Shown piece after piece: positions 24,390-32,706 of a stretch of 47,284 bases of DNA. A program made the translations under genes and the position numbers. The stretch lies in assembly GCA_948466255.1 (NCBI GenBank), contig CAOJZV010000009.1, positions 1 through 47,284 of the forward strand, read 5' to 3'. The number at the start of each line of letters is the position of its first letter. Position 1 is the first letter of the stretch. Below the pieces are notes generated by a model that was not told the origin of the DNA, ran no database searches, and saw nothing but the letters and a program-made list of their open reading frames with translations. This stretch comes from an uncultured Bacillota bacterium. Its GTDB lineage: Bacteria > Bacillota_I > Bacilli_A > RF39 > UBA660.

Positions 24390-27281
24390 TTAATTTAATT
24401 TTTTTAAAATATTTGCAACTATTTGAATTTGGTCAAAGCGCTTTTCTACTTTACCAATAATGTGTAAAATATCACCAGCTTTAACATCATAAAAACGGTT
24501 ATAAACTCTAGGAAATAATACAATATCGACTTTTGATAATTCATCACTTCCGCTAATAAACATCATCTTTTCCTTCTTTTTAGTTTGTATTTCTTTAACC
24601 TTATCGACATATACAACTGTTTCTACAGTTTTATCAAAATATGCACCAAGTTCTTTCAAAGAAACTGCCTTATCAAAGTTTAATTTATATTCAGTAATTG
24701 GATGATTACTTAAATAAAATCCATAAACTTTAAGTTCATAATCCATAATTTCACTTTTCGAAAAATCAGGAACTATATTAAGCTCTGGTTTCATTTGTTC
24801 ATCATCAAGCAAATCGCCAATTTCCGCATAATTAGTAATTAACTCTAAATTGTTGATTAAAGTTTTTTTATTAAATCCTAATTTATCAAAAGCTCCAGCT
24901 AATATTAAATTTTCCAAAGTTTTAATGTTAACTGCTTTTCCATAACATCTTTTGACAAAATCAAAAATATCAGTAAAAGGTTTATCACCTCTAACCTTTA
25001 AAATTGTCTTAACAGCAGCCATTCCTACACCTTTAACATTTGTAAGCGGAAAAATAATGGCCCCATTATTTATAAAATAATTATTTGAGCTTAAATTGAT
25101 ATCTGGAGGTAATACTTCAATTTTATTAAGTTTACATTCATACATATATTCTTTAGTTTTAGATTCACTATTAATAGCTAAAGAAAGTAAATTTTTCATA
25201 AAAATTAATGGATAATGTGCTTTTAAATAAGCCATTCTATAAGAAATCACCCCATAGGCAACTGAATGAGACTTATTAAATCCATAAGAAGCAAAACTTA
25301 AAATCATATCATAGACTTTAGTAGCTAAATCCCTATCATATCCCCTTTCCACGCTACCATTAATAAATTTATCTTTTTCAGCTATTAAAATGTCACCCTT
25401 TTTTTTACTCATAGCTTTTCTTAAATTATCAGCTTCAGAAAAACTATAACCTGCCATCACGTTTGCAATTTGCATAATTTGTTCTTGATAAATAATAATT
25501 CCATATGTTGGTTTTAATATTTCCTCTAGACTAGGATGAAAATAATCAACCCTTTCTCTTCCATTTTTTCTTCTAATATAAGAATCAATATTTTTCATAG
25601 GCCCAGGTCTAAATAAAGCTAAAGCTGCGCCAATATCTTCAAAAGTTGTTGGTTTTAATTTCCTCAAAAAATTAATCATACCATCTGATTCAAATTGAAA
25701 AACTCCTATAGTATTAGCTGTATTAAATATTTTCATTGCCTTTTCATCATCTTCTGGAATACTATCAAAATCTAAATCAGGAATTTCTGATAAAATATTA
25801 TTAATTAAAGTCAAATTTTTAAGACCTAAAAAATCCATTTTTAAAAGTCCGATTTCCTCTAAATAAGTCATATCATAACCTGTCGTATAAAAATCATTAT
25901 GACTATGATCAAGTGGAATTACTTCATCCAAATCATATTTAGACATAACAATACCAGCTGCATGTATAGATGAATGTCTTTTAAGTCCTTCAAACTTTAA
26001 AGCAATTTTATAAACCATTTTTAAATCTTCATTTACTTCCAATAAATCTCTAACAGGTAAAAGTTTAGAATTATCCATTAAAGAAATTCTGGGATCCATT
26101 TGTTTACTTAATAAATCCAGCTTTTTACTGTCAGTATTCAAAACTCTGCCAACATCTTTTACTGCTTGTCTAGCGCCCATAGTTCCAAAAGTAATAATCG
26201 GAGCAACTCTCTTAGAACCATATTTTTTAATACAATAATTAGATACTTCATCACGCCTAGAATCCTCAAAATCCACATCAATATCAGGCATACTTATTCT
26301 TTCGGGATTTAAAAATCTTTCAAATAACAAATCGTATTTTAAAGGATCTATAGTTGTAATGTTAAGTAAATAAGATACTAAAGAGCCCGCCGCACTACCC
26401 CTTCCAGGGCCTACTAATATGCCATTTTCTTTAGCATACCTAATGTAATCAGCCACAATTAAAAAATAATCACAAAATCCCATTTTATTAATAACATCAA
26501 GTTCATATTTTAATCTAACTTTATATTTTTTATTAACGCTTTCACCAAATATTCTTTTAAGTCCTTTGATACATTCTTTTTTTAAATATTCGAATGAATC
26601 TATTTCACAAGGATATAAGGGCATAAGATCCTGATGAAAAGGAATTTGTAAATTACATAATTCATTTATCTTATAATTATTTTCCTCATCAGTATGTTTT
26701 AAAGGAAATAGGCTCACATCGAAGTTAGAAGTAACCACTTCTAAAGCTAGTTTTCCATCCCTAATTGCATATAAATATTTTAAATATCCCTCATCTTCTT
26801 TTTCTAAACACAAAATTTCATTAAAATAAACTATATTTGAACTCTTTATTAGTTTTTTTTCATCATCATTTTTATAACCAATAAATAAATATTTAAATAT
26901 CTTTTTAACATCGTTATATAAAGATTTACTTTCGTAAGGTAAAATACAAATATTATTAGAGCTATATTTCATTACATCATCTAAATTTAAATCTCTTTCA
27001 GAAGAAATAGTTGAAAGTTTAATAAGATTTTTATAACCATCATAATTCTGAGCATATAAAACTAATTTTAATCCATCTATAAGAATTTCAAGCCCAATAA
27101 TTGGTTTAATATCATTATTTTTACAAGCTTTATAAAAATCAATTGCGCCATACATATTATTATCTGCAATGCTTAAAGTATCAATGCCATGTTTTTTCGC
27201 ATACGAAATAAGTTCAGGAATTTTAATCATACTAGAAAGCAAATAATTTCCTGTTTTTAAATTAAGTGGAACATAGCTCAT
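24390..27281 (-). CDS. dnaE: DNA polymerase III alpha subunit, DnaE type, with degenerate PHP domain
   Basis: A 963-residue replicative polymerase (most DnaE proteins have about 1,100). The N-terminal PHP domain (about 1-200) starts YVPLNLKTGNYLLSS where active PHP domains read HxH, so its metal site is lost. The palm follows with GPGRGSAAGSLVSYLL and the catalytic PDIDVDFED (near residue 330), fingers (FGFNKSHSVAYGVISYRMAYLK) and a C-terminal OB-fold. An ATG at 27281 is preferred over the upstream GTG because AAGGTGA is then correctly spaced. It is divergent from rpmB. Proofreading must come from another protein. Confidence 0.95.
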   Translation of the reverse strand: MSYVPLNLKTGNYLLSSMIKIPELISYAKKHGIDTLSIADNNMYGAIDFYKACKNNDIKPIIGLEILIDGLKLVLYAQNYDGYKNLIKLSTISSERDLNLDDVMKYSSNNICILPYESKSLYNDVKKIFKYLFIGYKNDDEKKLIKSSNIVYFNEILCLEKEDEGYLKYLYAIRDGKLALEVVTSNFDVSLFPLKHTDEENNYKINELCNLQIPFHQDLMPLYPCEIDSFEYLKKECIKGLKRIFGESVNKKYKVRLKYELDVINKMGFCDYFLIVADYIRYAKENGILVGPGRGSAAGSLVSYLLNITTIDPLKYDLLFERFLNPERISMPDIDVDFEDSRRDEVSNYCIKKYGSKRVAPIITFGTMGARQAVKDVGRVLNTDSKKLDLLSKQMDPRISLMDNSKLLPVRDLLEVNEDLKMVYKIALKFEGLKRHSSIHAAGIVMSKYDLDEVIPLDHSHNDFYTTGYDMTYLEEIGLLKMDFLGLKNLTLINNILSEIPDLDFDSIPEDDEKAMKIFNTANTIGVFQFESDGMINFLRKLKPTTFEDIGAALALFRPGPMKNIDSYIRRKNGRERVDYFHPSLEEILKPTYGIIIYQEQIMQIANVMAGYSFSEADNLRKAMSKKKGDILIAEKDKFINGSVERGYDRDLATKVYDMILSFASYGFNKSHSVAYGVISYRMAYLKAHYPLIFMKNLLSLAINSESKTKEYMYECKLNKIEVLPPDINLSSNNYFINNGAIIFPLTNVKGVGMAAVKTILKVRGDKPFTDIFDFVKRCYGKAVNIKTLENLILAGAFDKLGFNKKTLINNLELITNYAEIGDLLDDEQMKPELNIVPDFSKSEIMDYELKVYGFYLSNHPITEYKLNFDKAVSLKELGAYFDKTVETVVYVDKVKEIQTKKKEKMMFISGSDELSKVDIVLFPRVYNRFYDVKAGDILHIIGKVEKRFDQIQIVANILKKLN

Positions 27282-27372
27282 GTCTTTCACCTTCTTCTAT
27301 TAATATTTTACTATAATTTGTAATATTTGGAAATGTTTTATAGTGTTTTTCATATAATTTTAAAGGAAATAT

Positions 27373-27401
27373 TTGACTTGAAGCCCAAAATGTGGTAAAG
27401 T
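27373..27401 (+). promoter_or_regulatory. Promoter of rpmB
   Basis: TTGACT (27373-27378), 17 bases, TAAAGT (27396-27401) on the plus strand, followed by a leader of about 35 bases with a strong AAGGAGG. Confidence 0.7.
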
Positions 27402-27437
27402 TATAAAGCGAACAAAAAAACTTAAGGAGGTACTAAT

Positions 27438-27611
27438 ATGGCAAAAAAAGTAACAAATAAAAAGAATTTACACGGTAACCGCCGTTCACACGCTCTTAAT
27501 GCGACTCCTCATGCATTTAAACTTAACTTACAAACAATAACAATAAATGGTAAAAAGGTAAGAATGACTGCAAGAGAAATCAGATCTTTAAAAAAAATAA
27601 TGTCTAAATAA
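27438..27611 (+). CDS. rpmB: Large-subunit ribosomal protein bL28
   Basis: A 57-codon gene easily missed by length cut-offs. The translation contains GNRRSHALNATPHAFKLNL and NGKKVRMTAREIRSLKK, matching bL28 (GNNRSHAMNA in B. subtilis). bL28 is a small basic component of the 50S subunit near the E site. This one lacks the CxxC zinc residues at the N-terminus (MAKKVTNKK), so it is the zinc-independent form. ATG follows AAGGAGG at 7 bases. A promoter lies upstream and a terminator directly after, so it is transcribed alone, divergent from dnaE. Confidence 0.95.
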   Translation: MAKKVTNKKNLHGNRRSHALNATPHAFKLNLQTITINGKKVRMTAREIRSLKKIMSK

Positions 27612-27637
27612 TATCTACGTTTGTAGATGTTTTTTTA
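27611..27637 (+). terminator. Terminator of rpmB
   Basis: ATCTAC and GTAGAT (27613-27618, 27623-27628) with a 4-base loop are followed by G and eight T. Confidence 0.85.
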
Positions 27638-27639
27638 TA

Positions 27640-27672
27640 TAAAAATAAGAGGTAGAAAACCTCTTATTTTAT
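27640..27672 (-). terminator. Terminator of the two-component operon
   Basis: A 12-bp stem (27642-27653 with 27659-27670) spans the end of the kinase gene; a T-rich tail follows on the minus strand. Confidence 0.85.
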
Positions 27673-28923
27673 AATAAAACTAACTCCAGTCTTTTCGTTT
27701 CGAACTTTTACATCATAACCAAGTAGGGAAACGGTTTTTCTAACGATTGAAAGTCCTAATCCAAATTGACCTTTAATCCCTTTTCTATAAGGGCTGAAAA
27801 TTTCTTTTAATACAGTTTTATCTATATGTGGTCCATCATTATAAAATATGATTTGGTGGTTATGAACTGTAATTTTTATTTCACTTTCTGCATAACGCAT
27901 AAAATTACTCAAAATATTATCAACTATAGCCTCCCACATATTTTCTGAACCATTAAATACTGTTTTTTTGTCAGTAATATTTACTTCCCAGTGAATTTCT
28001 GGTCTAGTAAGTTTAAATTTCTCTACTGACGATGTTAAGATTTCTACAATGTTAATTGTTCCACTTTTGTAGTCATCCATATCTTTAATATAGTTTAATT
28101 TATTCAAATATAGTAAGGAGTGTACTTTAATATCTAATTTTTTTATTTCTTGTTTTATAATTTTCAGTCCGCTTTTTTCATCTTGAACGCCATCTTCAAT
28201 CGCCTCAACATATGATTTCATAACAGTGAGAGGGGTTTTAAAATCATGAGAAATATTCTGATACAATTGATTTTTATATTCTTCTTGTTTTCTGAGGTTT
28301 TCTTTCATCTCATCAATGGCGTGGGACAAATCCTCAATTTCATCATCAAATTTATATGGATTTTTAGAGGAATAGTCGTCATTATCTAAATTATCGACCT
28401 TTTCTTTCAAATTTTTAATTCGTTCTACTAGTATCTGTGACCAAACTGCCACAATCACTAATATAATTAATAATGTTATAAACAATACTGGTAGTAATGA
28501 TTTTAAAATATCAGCTTTCATTTCAGCGATATAATTATCATTCGTAATAGCTACCTTATAGCTACTGCCATCATTTTGTGTATTATAATAATACGTTGCC
28601 CCATGATAATTAAATTTTCCATATTGTTTGTTTATTTTTTCTAAAATTTTATTAGTAGAAAGCTTTATTACTTTAGATAAATTACTAGAAGATGCAATCA
28701 TGTTGTCTCTTACATAAATATATGCAACATCATTTTTAAGAGTACTATCATCGATATTTCCATGAATAACATCTAAAGGTAATTGTAAATTAAAATAAAT
28801 ATTTTTTTCATAAATTGGAAGTAATGTTTTAGGTAAAATTACTGCCATACTTATATAAATAATAACAAATAATACCAAAACAATCGCAATTAATTGGCGA
28901 TATAAATTATGCTTTAATTTCAT
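27664..28923 (-). CDS. Sensor histidine kinase
   Basis: A 419-residue membrane kinase. Two membrane helices (about 10-31 and 145-166) enclose an outer sensing region of around 110 residues with no recognised fold. Then a HAMP-like linker, the phospho-acceptor H-box ISHDFKTPLTVMKSYVE (His about 225), an N-box (MWEAIVDNILSNFMRYA) and the G-box GLGLSIVRKTV. The start overlaps the response regulator stop by 4 bases (ATGA), so the two are translationally coupled. The signal is unknown. The operon ends in a strong terminator. Confidence 0.95.
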   Translation of the reverse strand: MKLKHNLYRQLIAIVLVLFVIIYISMAVILPKTLLPIYEKNIYFNLQLPLDVIHGNIDDSTLKNDVAYIYVRDNMIASSSNLSKVIKLSTNKILEKINKQYGKFNYHGATYYYNTQNDGSSYKVAITNDNYIAEMKADILKSLLPVLFITLLIILVIVAVWSQILVERIKNLKEKVDNLDNDDYSSKNPYKFDDEIEDLSHAIDEMKENLRKQEEYKNQLYQNISHDFKTPLTVMKSYVEAIEDGVQDEKSGLKIIKQEIKKLDIKVHSLLYLNKLNYIKDMDDYKSGTINIVEILTSSVEKFKLTRPEIHWEVNITDKKTVFNGSENMWEAIVDNILSNFMRYAESEIKITVHNHQIIFYNDGPHIDKTVLKEIFSPYRKGIKGQFGLGLSIVRKTVSLLGYDVKVRNEKTGVSFIIK

Positions 28924-29573
28924 GATAATCTATATCCATATCCATAAATTGTATTTAGTCTAAGCTTAGGCATTTTCTTTCTAAGTCTTCTAACTAAATC
29001 ATCAACTACCCTATCACTACCAAAATAATTTTCTCCCCAAACCTTTTCTAAAATTTGATTTCTACTAAAAGATTTATTTTTATTTTGTAAAAGCATAACA
29101 AGCAAATCAAACTCTAAAGTAGTAAGAGAAATTTCTTTAACACCATCATCTACTAACCTTTTATCTAAATCAATAATATAATTTTCATACGTTATTTTTT
29201 CAGTTTGAGTACTATAAGTTCTTTTTATTATATTATTAACTCTTAACACTAGCTCTTTTGGAGAATATGGTTTCGTGACATAATCATCACTTCCAAGTTC
29301 CAAGCCAATTATCTTATCTAAATCTTGATCACGAGCTGAAGTAAATATTACTGGAACTTCACTACTTTCTCTTAATTCCTTTATTATGTCATATCCGCTA
29401 ACTGCATCACCTAACATAATATCTAAAATCCATAAATCTACTTTATCAGTAACGTGATTTAAAGCATCAGTTCCATTAAAATATTGAACTACTTCATATC
29501 CATCTCTTTCCAAATAAGATTTGATTAAATCATTAAGACTTTTTTCATCTTCTACTAAACAAATTTTATACAT
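28920..29573 (-). CDS. OmpR/PhoB-type response regulator
   Basis: A 217-residue DNA-binding regulator. The receiver domain has the acidic pocket (VEDEKS), the phospho-acceptor Asp in LWILDIMLGD (about residue 52), conserved Ser/Thr (VIFTSARD) and Lys (DDYVTKPYSPKEL). The C-terminal winged helix runs from about 125 (LTTLEFDLLVMLLQNKNKSF, then VVDDLVRRLRKK and the closing YGYGYRLS). It is partnered by the downstream kinase. ATG has GAGGCGAT. The stop is TGA. Confidence 0.95.
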   Translation of the reverse strand: MYKICLVEDEKSLNDLIKSYLERDGYEVVQYFNGTDALNHVTDKVDLWILDIMLGDAVSGYDIIKELRESSEVPVIFTSARDQDLDKIIGLELGSDDYVTKPYSPKELVLRVNNIIKRTYSTQTEKITYENYIIDLDKRLVDDGVKEISLTTLEFDLLVMLLQNKNKSFSRNQILEKVWGENYFGSDRVVDDLVRRLRKKMPKLRLNTIYGYGYRLS

Positions 29574-29760
29574 TATTATCGCCTCATTTATAGTATAACA
29601 CTATTTAATCTTATTCGCTACATATATCACTTCCCTTCGGGATTCAGTAGAGTATTTTACCAACTCCACTATAACAATAATACAAAATAATTATAGAGAT
29701 ATTTTGATAAAATTATGGGAAATTGTGGTAATGGATTATATTAACCTTTTAATCTCAAAT

Positions 29761-30062
29761 TTACTTAATTTGTTCTAACTTATTTTTTTCTTCTCTTTCT
29801 ATTTGTTTTAAACTCTTTTTAGGTGTAGGTAATTCTTCTGGCTTTGTTCCTCCTTGATTATCTATAAATTTTCAATATCTTTTCCCATTTTATAATGCAC
29901 CATATTTGCGTTACTCTCTCCTTGAACATTATCCCTTTTTAGTTTTTGTTCAGCGTGCATAATTCTAAATAAATTATCTGCAAGTTCTTCACTTCCCATA
30001 TTATCTAAAATATCTTCCCTATATCTTAAACCTTTTCTTTTAGCTATATCATTAGCTGTCAT
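29761..30062 (-). pseudogene. Frameshifted remnant of a DinD-like (DNA damage-inducible protein D) gene
   Basis: A 66-residue open frame (29862-30062) reads ANDIAKRKGLRYREDILD, ADNLFRIMHAEQKLKRD and NANMVHYKMGKDIEN, then stops. The neighbouring frame continues at once with FIDNQGGTKPEELPTPKKS and LKQIEREEKNKLEQIK. Joined by a single inserted base in the AAAA run near 29868, the two give the C-terminal domain of DinD family proteins, whose end carries the GGT-PE-LPTP-KS motif. The N-terminal domain of the family (about 170-180 residues) is absent. AAGGAGG precedes the ATG at 30062, so a short peptide may still be made. The gap to the response regulator (29574-29760) shows no gene, only a CCCTTCGGG hairpin near 29635. 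Confidence 0.75.
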
Positions 30063-30165
30063 TTTATTTCCTCCTTTTTTATGTTAAAGGTCTCTTCTAT
30101 TTGTATTATTTTTTAAAATTATAAAGTAACATTCTTCATAAACCGCCAAAATTTGCAAAAACGTC

Positions 30166-30192
30166 AAGAAAAAAAGAGTAAATAATTACTCT
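30166..30192 (-). terminator. Terminator of obg
   Basis: AGAGTAA and TTACTCT (30175-30181, 30186-30192) with a 4-base loop overlap the obg stop and are followed on the minus strand by seven T. Confidence 0.85.
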
Positions 30193-31457
30193 CTAAATTC
30201 AAATACAAAATCTAAAATACTAACGTCATCGCCATCTTCAGCTCCTAAAGCTCTAAGTTCATCATCAATTCCTAATTTACGAAGTTTATTTGAAAATCTT
30301 AAAACAGCTTCATCAGTATCAAATCTACTCATTTTAAGTAATTTTTCTACTTCTTTCCCTCTAATGACCCAAGTATCATTTTCTTTAGTTATTGTAAATG
30401 GTTTTTCCTGTTTAAATTTATAAATAACGTGGCTTTCAAATTTTTCATCCTCATATAAATCAGTTTTTTCTATTTTAGATAGGCTATCAGCCACTTTAAG
30501 TAAAATTTCATTTACTCCTTTTCCAGTAACTGCAGACATTTCATAAACAGGCACATTTACCTTAGATTTAAATTCTTCTAAATTTTCTTTAGCACCAGGC
30601 ATATCCATTTTATTAGCCACAACAATTTGTGGTTTTTTAAGAAGTTTATTACTAAATGATTTAAGTTCATTATTAATAATTTCATAATCATCATAAGGAT
30701 TTCTTCCAGAATATCCACTCATATCAATAATATGAACAATAACTCTAGTTCTTTCAACATGTTTTAAAAACTGAACACCAAGACCATGACCTAAAGAAGC
30801 ACCTTCAATAAGCCCAGGTAAATCAGCCAAAACAAACGAACGACCATCACTAGTTCTAACTACGCCCAAATTAGGTTTTAAAGTTGTAAAGGGATAATCT
30901 GCAATTTTGGGTTTAGATGCAGAAACTTTAGAAATAAAGGTAGACTTTCCAACACTAGGCATTCCAACTAAACCTACATCAGCAATTAGTTTAAGCTCTA
31001 ATTTAACCTTACGATATTCTCCAGGTTCACCATTTTCAGCAAAATCTGGGGCTGGATTAGTACGTGTAGCGAAGGCAATATTCCCTCTTCCACCGCGTCC
31101 ACCAGAAGCAACCACTACTTCTTCATTAGGTTTTGTTAAATCAGCAAGTATTAAACCTGTTTCCATATCAGTTATTACAGTTCCCAAAGGTACAGATACA
31201 ATTACATTCTCAGCACCAGCACCATGTTTACCTTTACCAAGGCCATTTTCACCACGGTCACCTTTAATTATCCTTTTATACTTAAAATCAACTAATGTAT
31301 TTAAACCAGTATCAACTTTAAAAATAATATCTGATCCTTTTCCACCATTTCCACCAAATGGCCCACCTAAAGGAACGCATTTTTCACGTCTAAATGCCTT
31401 ACAACCGTTACCACCATCACCAGCAAACAATTCAACTACAGCTTCATCGACAAACAT
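30186..31457 (-). CDS. obg: Obg GTPase (ribosome assembly)
   Basis: A 423-residue essential GTPase that helps 50S subunit maturation and links it to stress and, in Bacillus, to sporulation entry. The Gly-rich Obg fold (about 1-158) contains the GGNGG and GGRGGRGN turns. The G domain has G1 GMPSVGKST, G3 DLPGLIEGA and G4 NKMDMPG. The C-terminal OCT domain ends at FEFRE. The ATG at 31457 has AGGTGACA and begins MFVDEAVVEL as usual; an open frame extends 31 codons further upstream but that part is not conserved. It is separated from the surface gene upstream by a terminator. Confidence 0.97.
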   Translation of the reverse strand: MFVDEAVVELFAGDGGNGCKAFRREKCVPLGGPFGGNGGKGSDIIFKVDTGLNTLVDFKYKRIIKGDRGENGLGKGKHGAGAENVIVSVPLGTVITDMETGLILADLTKPNEEVVVASGGRGGRGNIAFATRTNPAPDFAENGEPGEYRKVKLELKLIADVGLVGMPSVGKSTFISKVSASKPKIADYPFTTLKPNLGVVRTSDGRSFVLADLPGLIEGASLGHGLGVQFLKHVERTRVIVHIIDMSGYSGRNPYDDYEIINNELKSFSNKLLKKPQIVVANKMDMPGAKENLEEFKSKVNVPVYEMSAVTGKGVNEILLKVADSLSKIEKTDLYEDEKFESHVIYKFKQEKPFTITKENDTWVIRGKEVEKLLKMSRFDTDEAVLRFSNKLRKLGIDDELRALGAEDGDDVSILDFVFEFRE

Positions 31458-31510
31458 AATGTCACCTGCCTTCTTAAAACAATTATACTCTATTAAATAA
31501 ATAAACACAA

Positions 31511-31541
31511 GAAAAAATACTATTGTAGGATTTAATAGTAT
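31511..31541 (-). terminator. Terminator of the phase-variable surface gene
   Basis: ATACTATT and AATAGTAT (31517-31524, 31534-31541) with a 9-base loop are followed on the minus strand by TTTTTC. It insulates obg from the surface gene. Confidence 0.85.
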
Positions 31542-31552
31542 CTTCTTCAAAG

Positions 31553-32578
31553 CTATGAAACTATTTGATATGGTCTACCCTCGGTACCTTTTCCACTTAA
31601 CTTAATATCTGCCTTTAAATATAAAACTGGTCTTATTGGATGTTTTTTACTTGCATTTAGTGTAGAGTCCAATATACCATCAGAGGATACGGTCCAAACT
31701 AGCATTATATCGTGTGATGCTGCAGGACTAATTGTTCTATAATCATTTTCATATTTTAACCAATTACTATCACCACATGCATTGCCATTTTCTCTAGCTA
31801 TACTCAAATTTGTACAAGCACTACTTAAACTTGCATTCATATATTCAGAAGCGGTTATAAATCCAACGTAACCATTCCATATATAATTTTTTTCTTGTTC
31901 GATATTTTTAGATATAGAGTCAGTATCAGTAAACCCCCAATCAGCATCATATCCACCAGGAGTTCCAACATAATAATTTCCTTTTACCATATTTCCTTTA
32001 TCAATGATACCTGAATAAAAAGTTGTATTTAAATAAGTATTAATAGAAGCATCAACCGTTACTGTACCCGAAAACTTTAATGCATCTGTATTTATATCCC
32101 CATGCGGAGTAGTAATAAACATTGATGGCGTATTTACTAAAGTAGAATTTGCAGCCCAAGCATTACAACCATAACTACTTGCATATTTACAATAAGTACT
32201 TGTAGAGCTATCTCTAGTACCAGGAACATCCCAGGGCATACTTCCAATACTATCATTTTTTATTATTTTTAATGTTCCATTTGATTCAACTGATAATATT
32301 CTCCATAAACTATTATCAAATTCAATATAATTACTTGGATTCCCTCCTCTATAAATATATCTATCAGTTTCATATTCGTTTTTATATAATCCATCTCCTG
32401 AAGTTACAACTTTAGCTTTTAATTCTTGTATTGTAATTGGTTTTTCTAATATATTCCCCTTAGCTATTATATTAAGATTTGTTTGAAAGGCTGCATACCC
32501 TATGCTCATTATAAATAACATACTTACAAAAGAAATGATTATTATATTTCTTTGTTTCTTTTGTCTTCTTCTTCTCAT
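31553..32578 (-). CDS. Secreted surface protein with SipW-type signal
   Basis: A 341-residue exported protein. An Arg/Lys-rich tip (RRRRQKKQR), hydrophobic core (IIIISFVSMLFIMS) and IGYAAFQTNLNI give a SipW-type signal. The mature part has YIYRGGNPSNYIEFDNSLWRIL and later LWTVSSDGILD, KHPIRPVLYLKAD and a short Gly-Thr-Glu end, a Tyr/Asn/Ser-rich domain seen in surface proteins of gut Firmicutes. It holds four or five Cys (YCKY, YGCNAW, ACTNL, NACGD). No wall-sorting signal. Its promoter contains a run of 16 G, so expression probably switches on and off. It would need the peptidase encoded at 8145. Confidence 0.8.
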   Translation of the reverse strand: MRRRRQKKQRNIIIISFVSMLFIMSIGYAAFQTNLNIIAKGNILEKPITIQELKAKVVTSGDGLYKNEYETDRYIYRGGNPSNYIEFDNSLWRILSVESNGTLKIIKNDSIGSMPWDVPGTRDSSTSTYCKYASSYGCNAWAANSTLVNTPSMFITTPHGDINTDALKFSGTVTVDASINTYLNTTFYSGIIDKGNMVKGNYYVGTPGGYDADWGFTDTDSISKNIEQEKNYIWNGYVGFITASEYMNASLSSACTNLSIARENGNACGDSNWLKYENDYRTISPAASHDIMLVWTVSSDGILDSTLNASKKHPIRPVLYLKADIKLSGKGTEGRPYQIVS

Positions 32579-32605
32579 CTTATCACCTTAGTTTACCCCA
32601 AATAT

Positions 32606-32639
32606 ATTATACCCCCCCCCCCCCCCCTGGTTTTGGCAA
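32606..32639 (-). promoter_or_regulatory. Probable phase-variable promoter with poly-G spacer
   Basis: TTGCCA (32634-32639) and TATAAT (32606-32611) on the minus strand are separated by 22 bases, of which 16 are one G run ending at the -10. A 17-base spacer, the optimum, would need 11 G. Slippage of the tract would therefore tune or switch the promoter. Confidence 0.7.
32612..32627. repeat. Homopolymer tract: C16 on plus, G16 on minus
   Basis: Sixteen consecutive C on the plus strand, by far the longest G/C run in this AT-rich window. It lies directly next to a TATAAT upstream of a surface-protein gene. Its exact length in the sample may vary between cells or suffer from sequencing error. 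Confidence 0.98.
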
Positions 32640-32681
32640 GTGTTTACAATAATAAAATAAATAATTTTTACATTTTATGTA

Positions 32682-32706
32682 CAAAAAAAGAACTAAAGTT
32701 TAGTTC
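32682..32706 (-). terminator. Terminator of the zinc-ribbon membrane gene
   Basis: GAACTAA and TTAGTTC (32690-32696, 32700-32706) with a 3-base loop and a following run of seven T on the minus strand. Confidence 0.8.

Noticed and set aside
30907-31500. A 197-residue open frame on the plus strand opposite obg
   Set aside because: It is Pro/Ser-rich, mirrors the conserved Gly-rich Obg codons, has no ribosome site and no family look; obg on the other strand is certain.
31458-31550. N-terminal extension of Obg by 31 residues
   Set aside because: The conserved protein starts at MFVDEAVV with a good ribosome site at 31457; the extension overlaps the terminator of the preceding gene.
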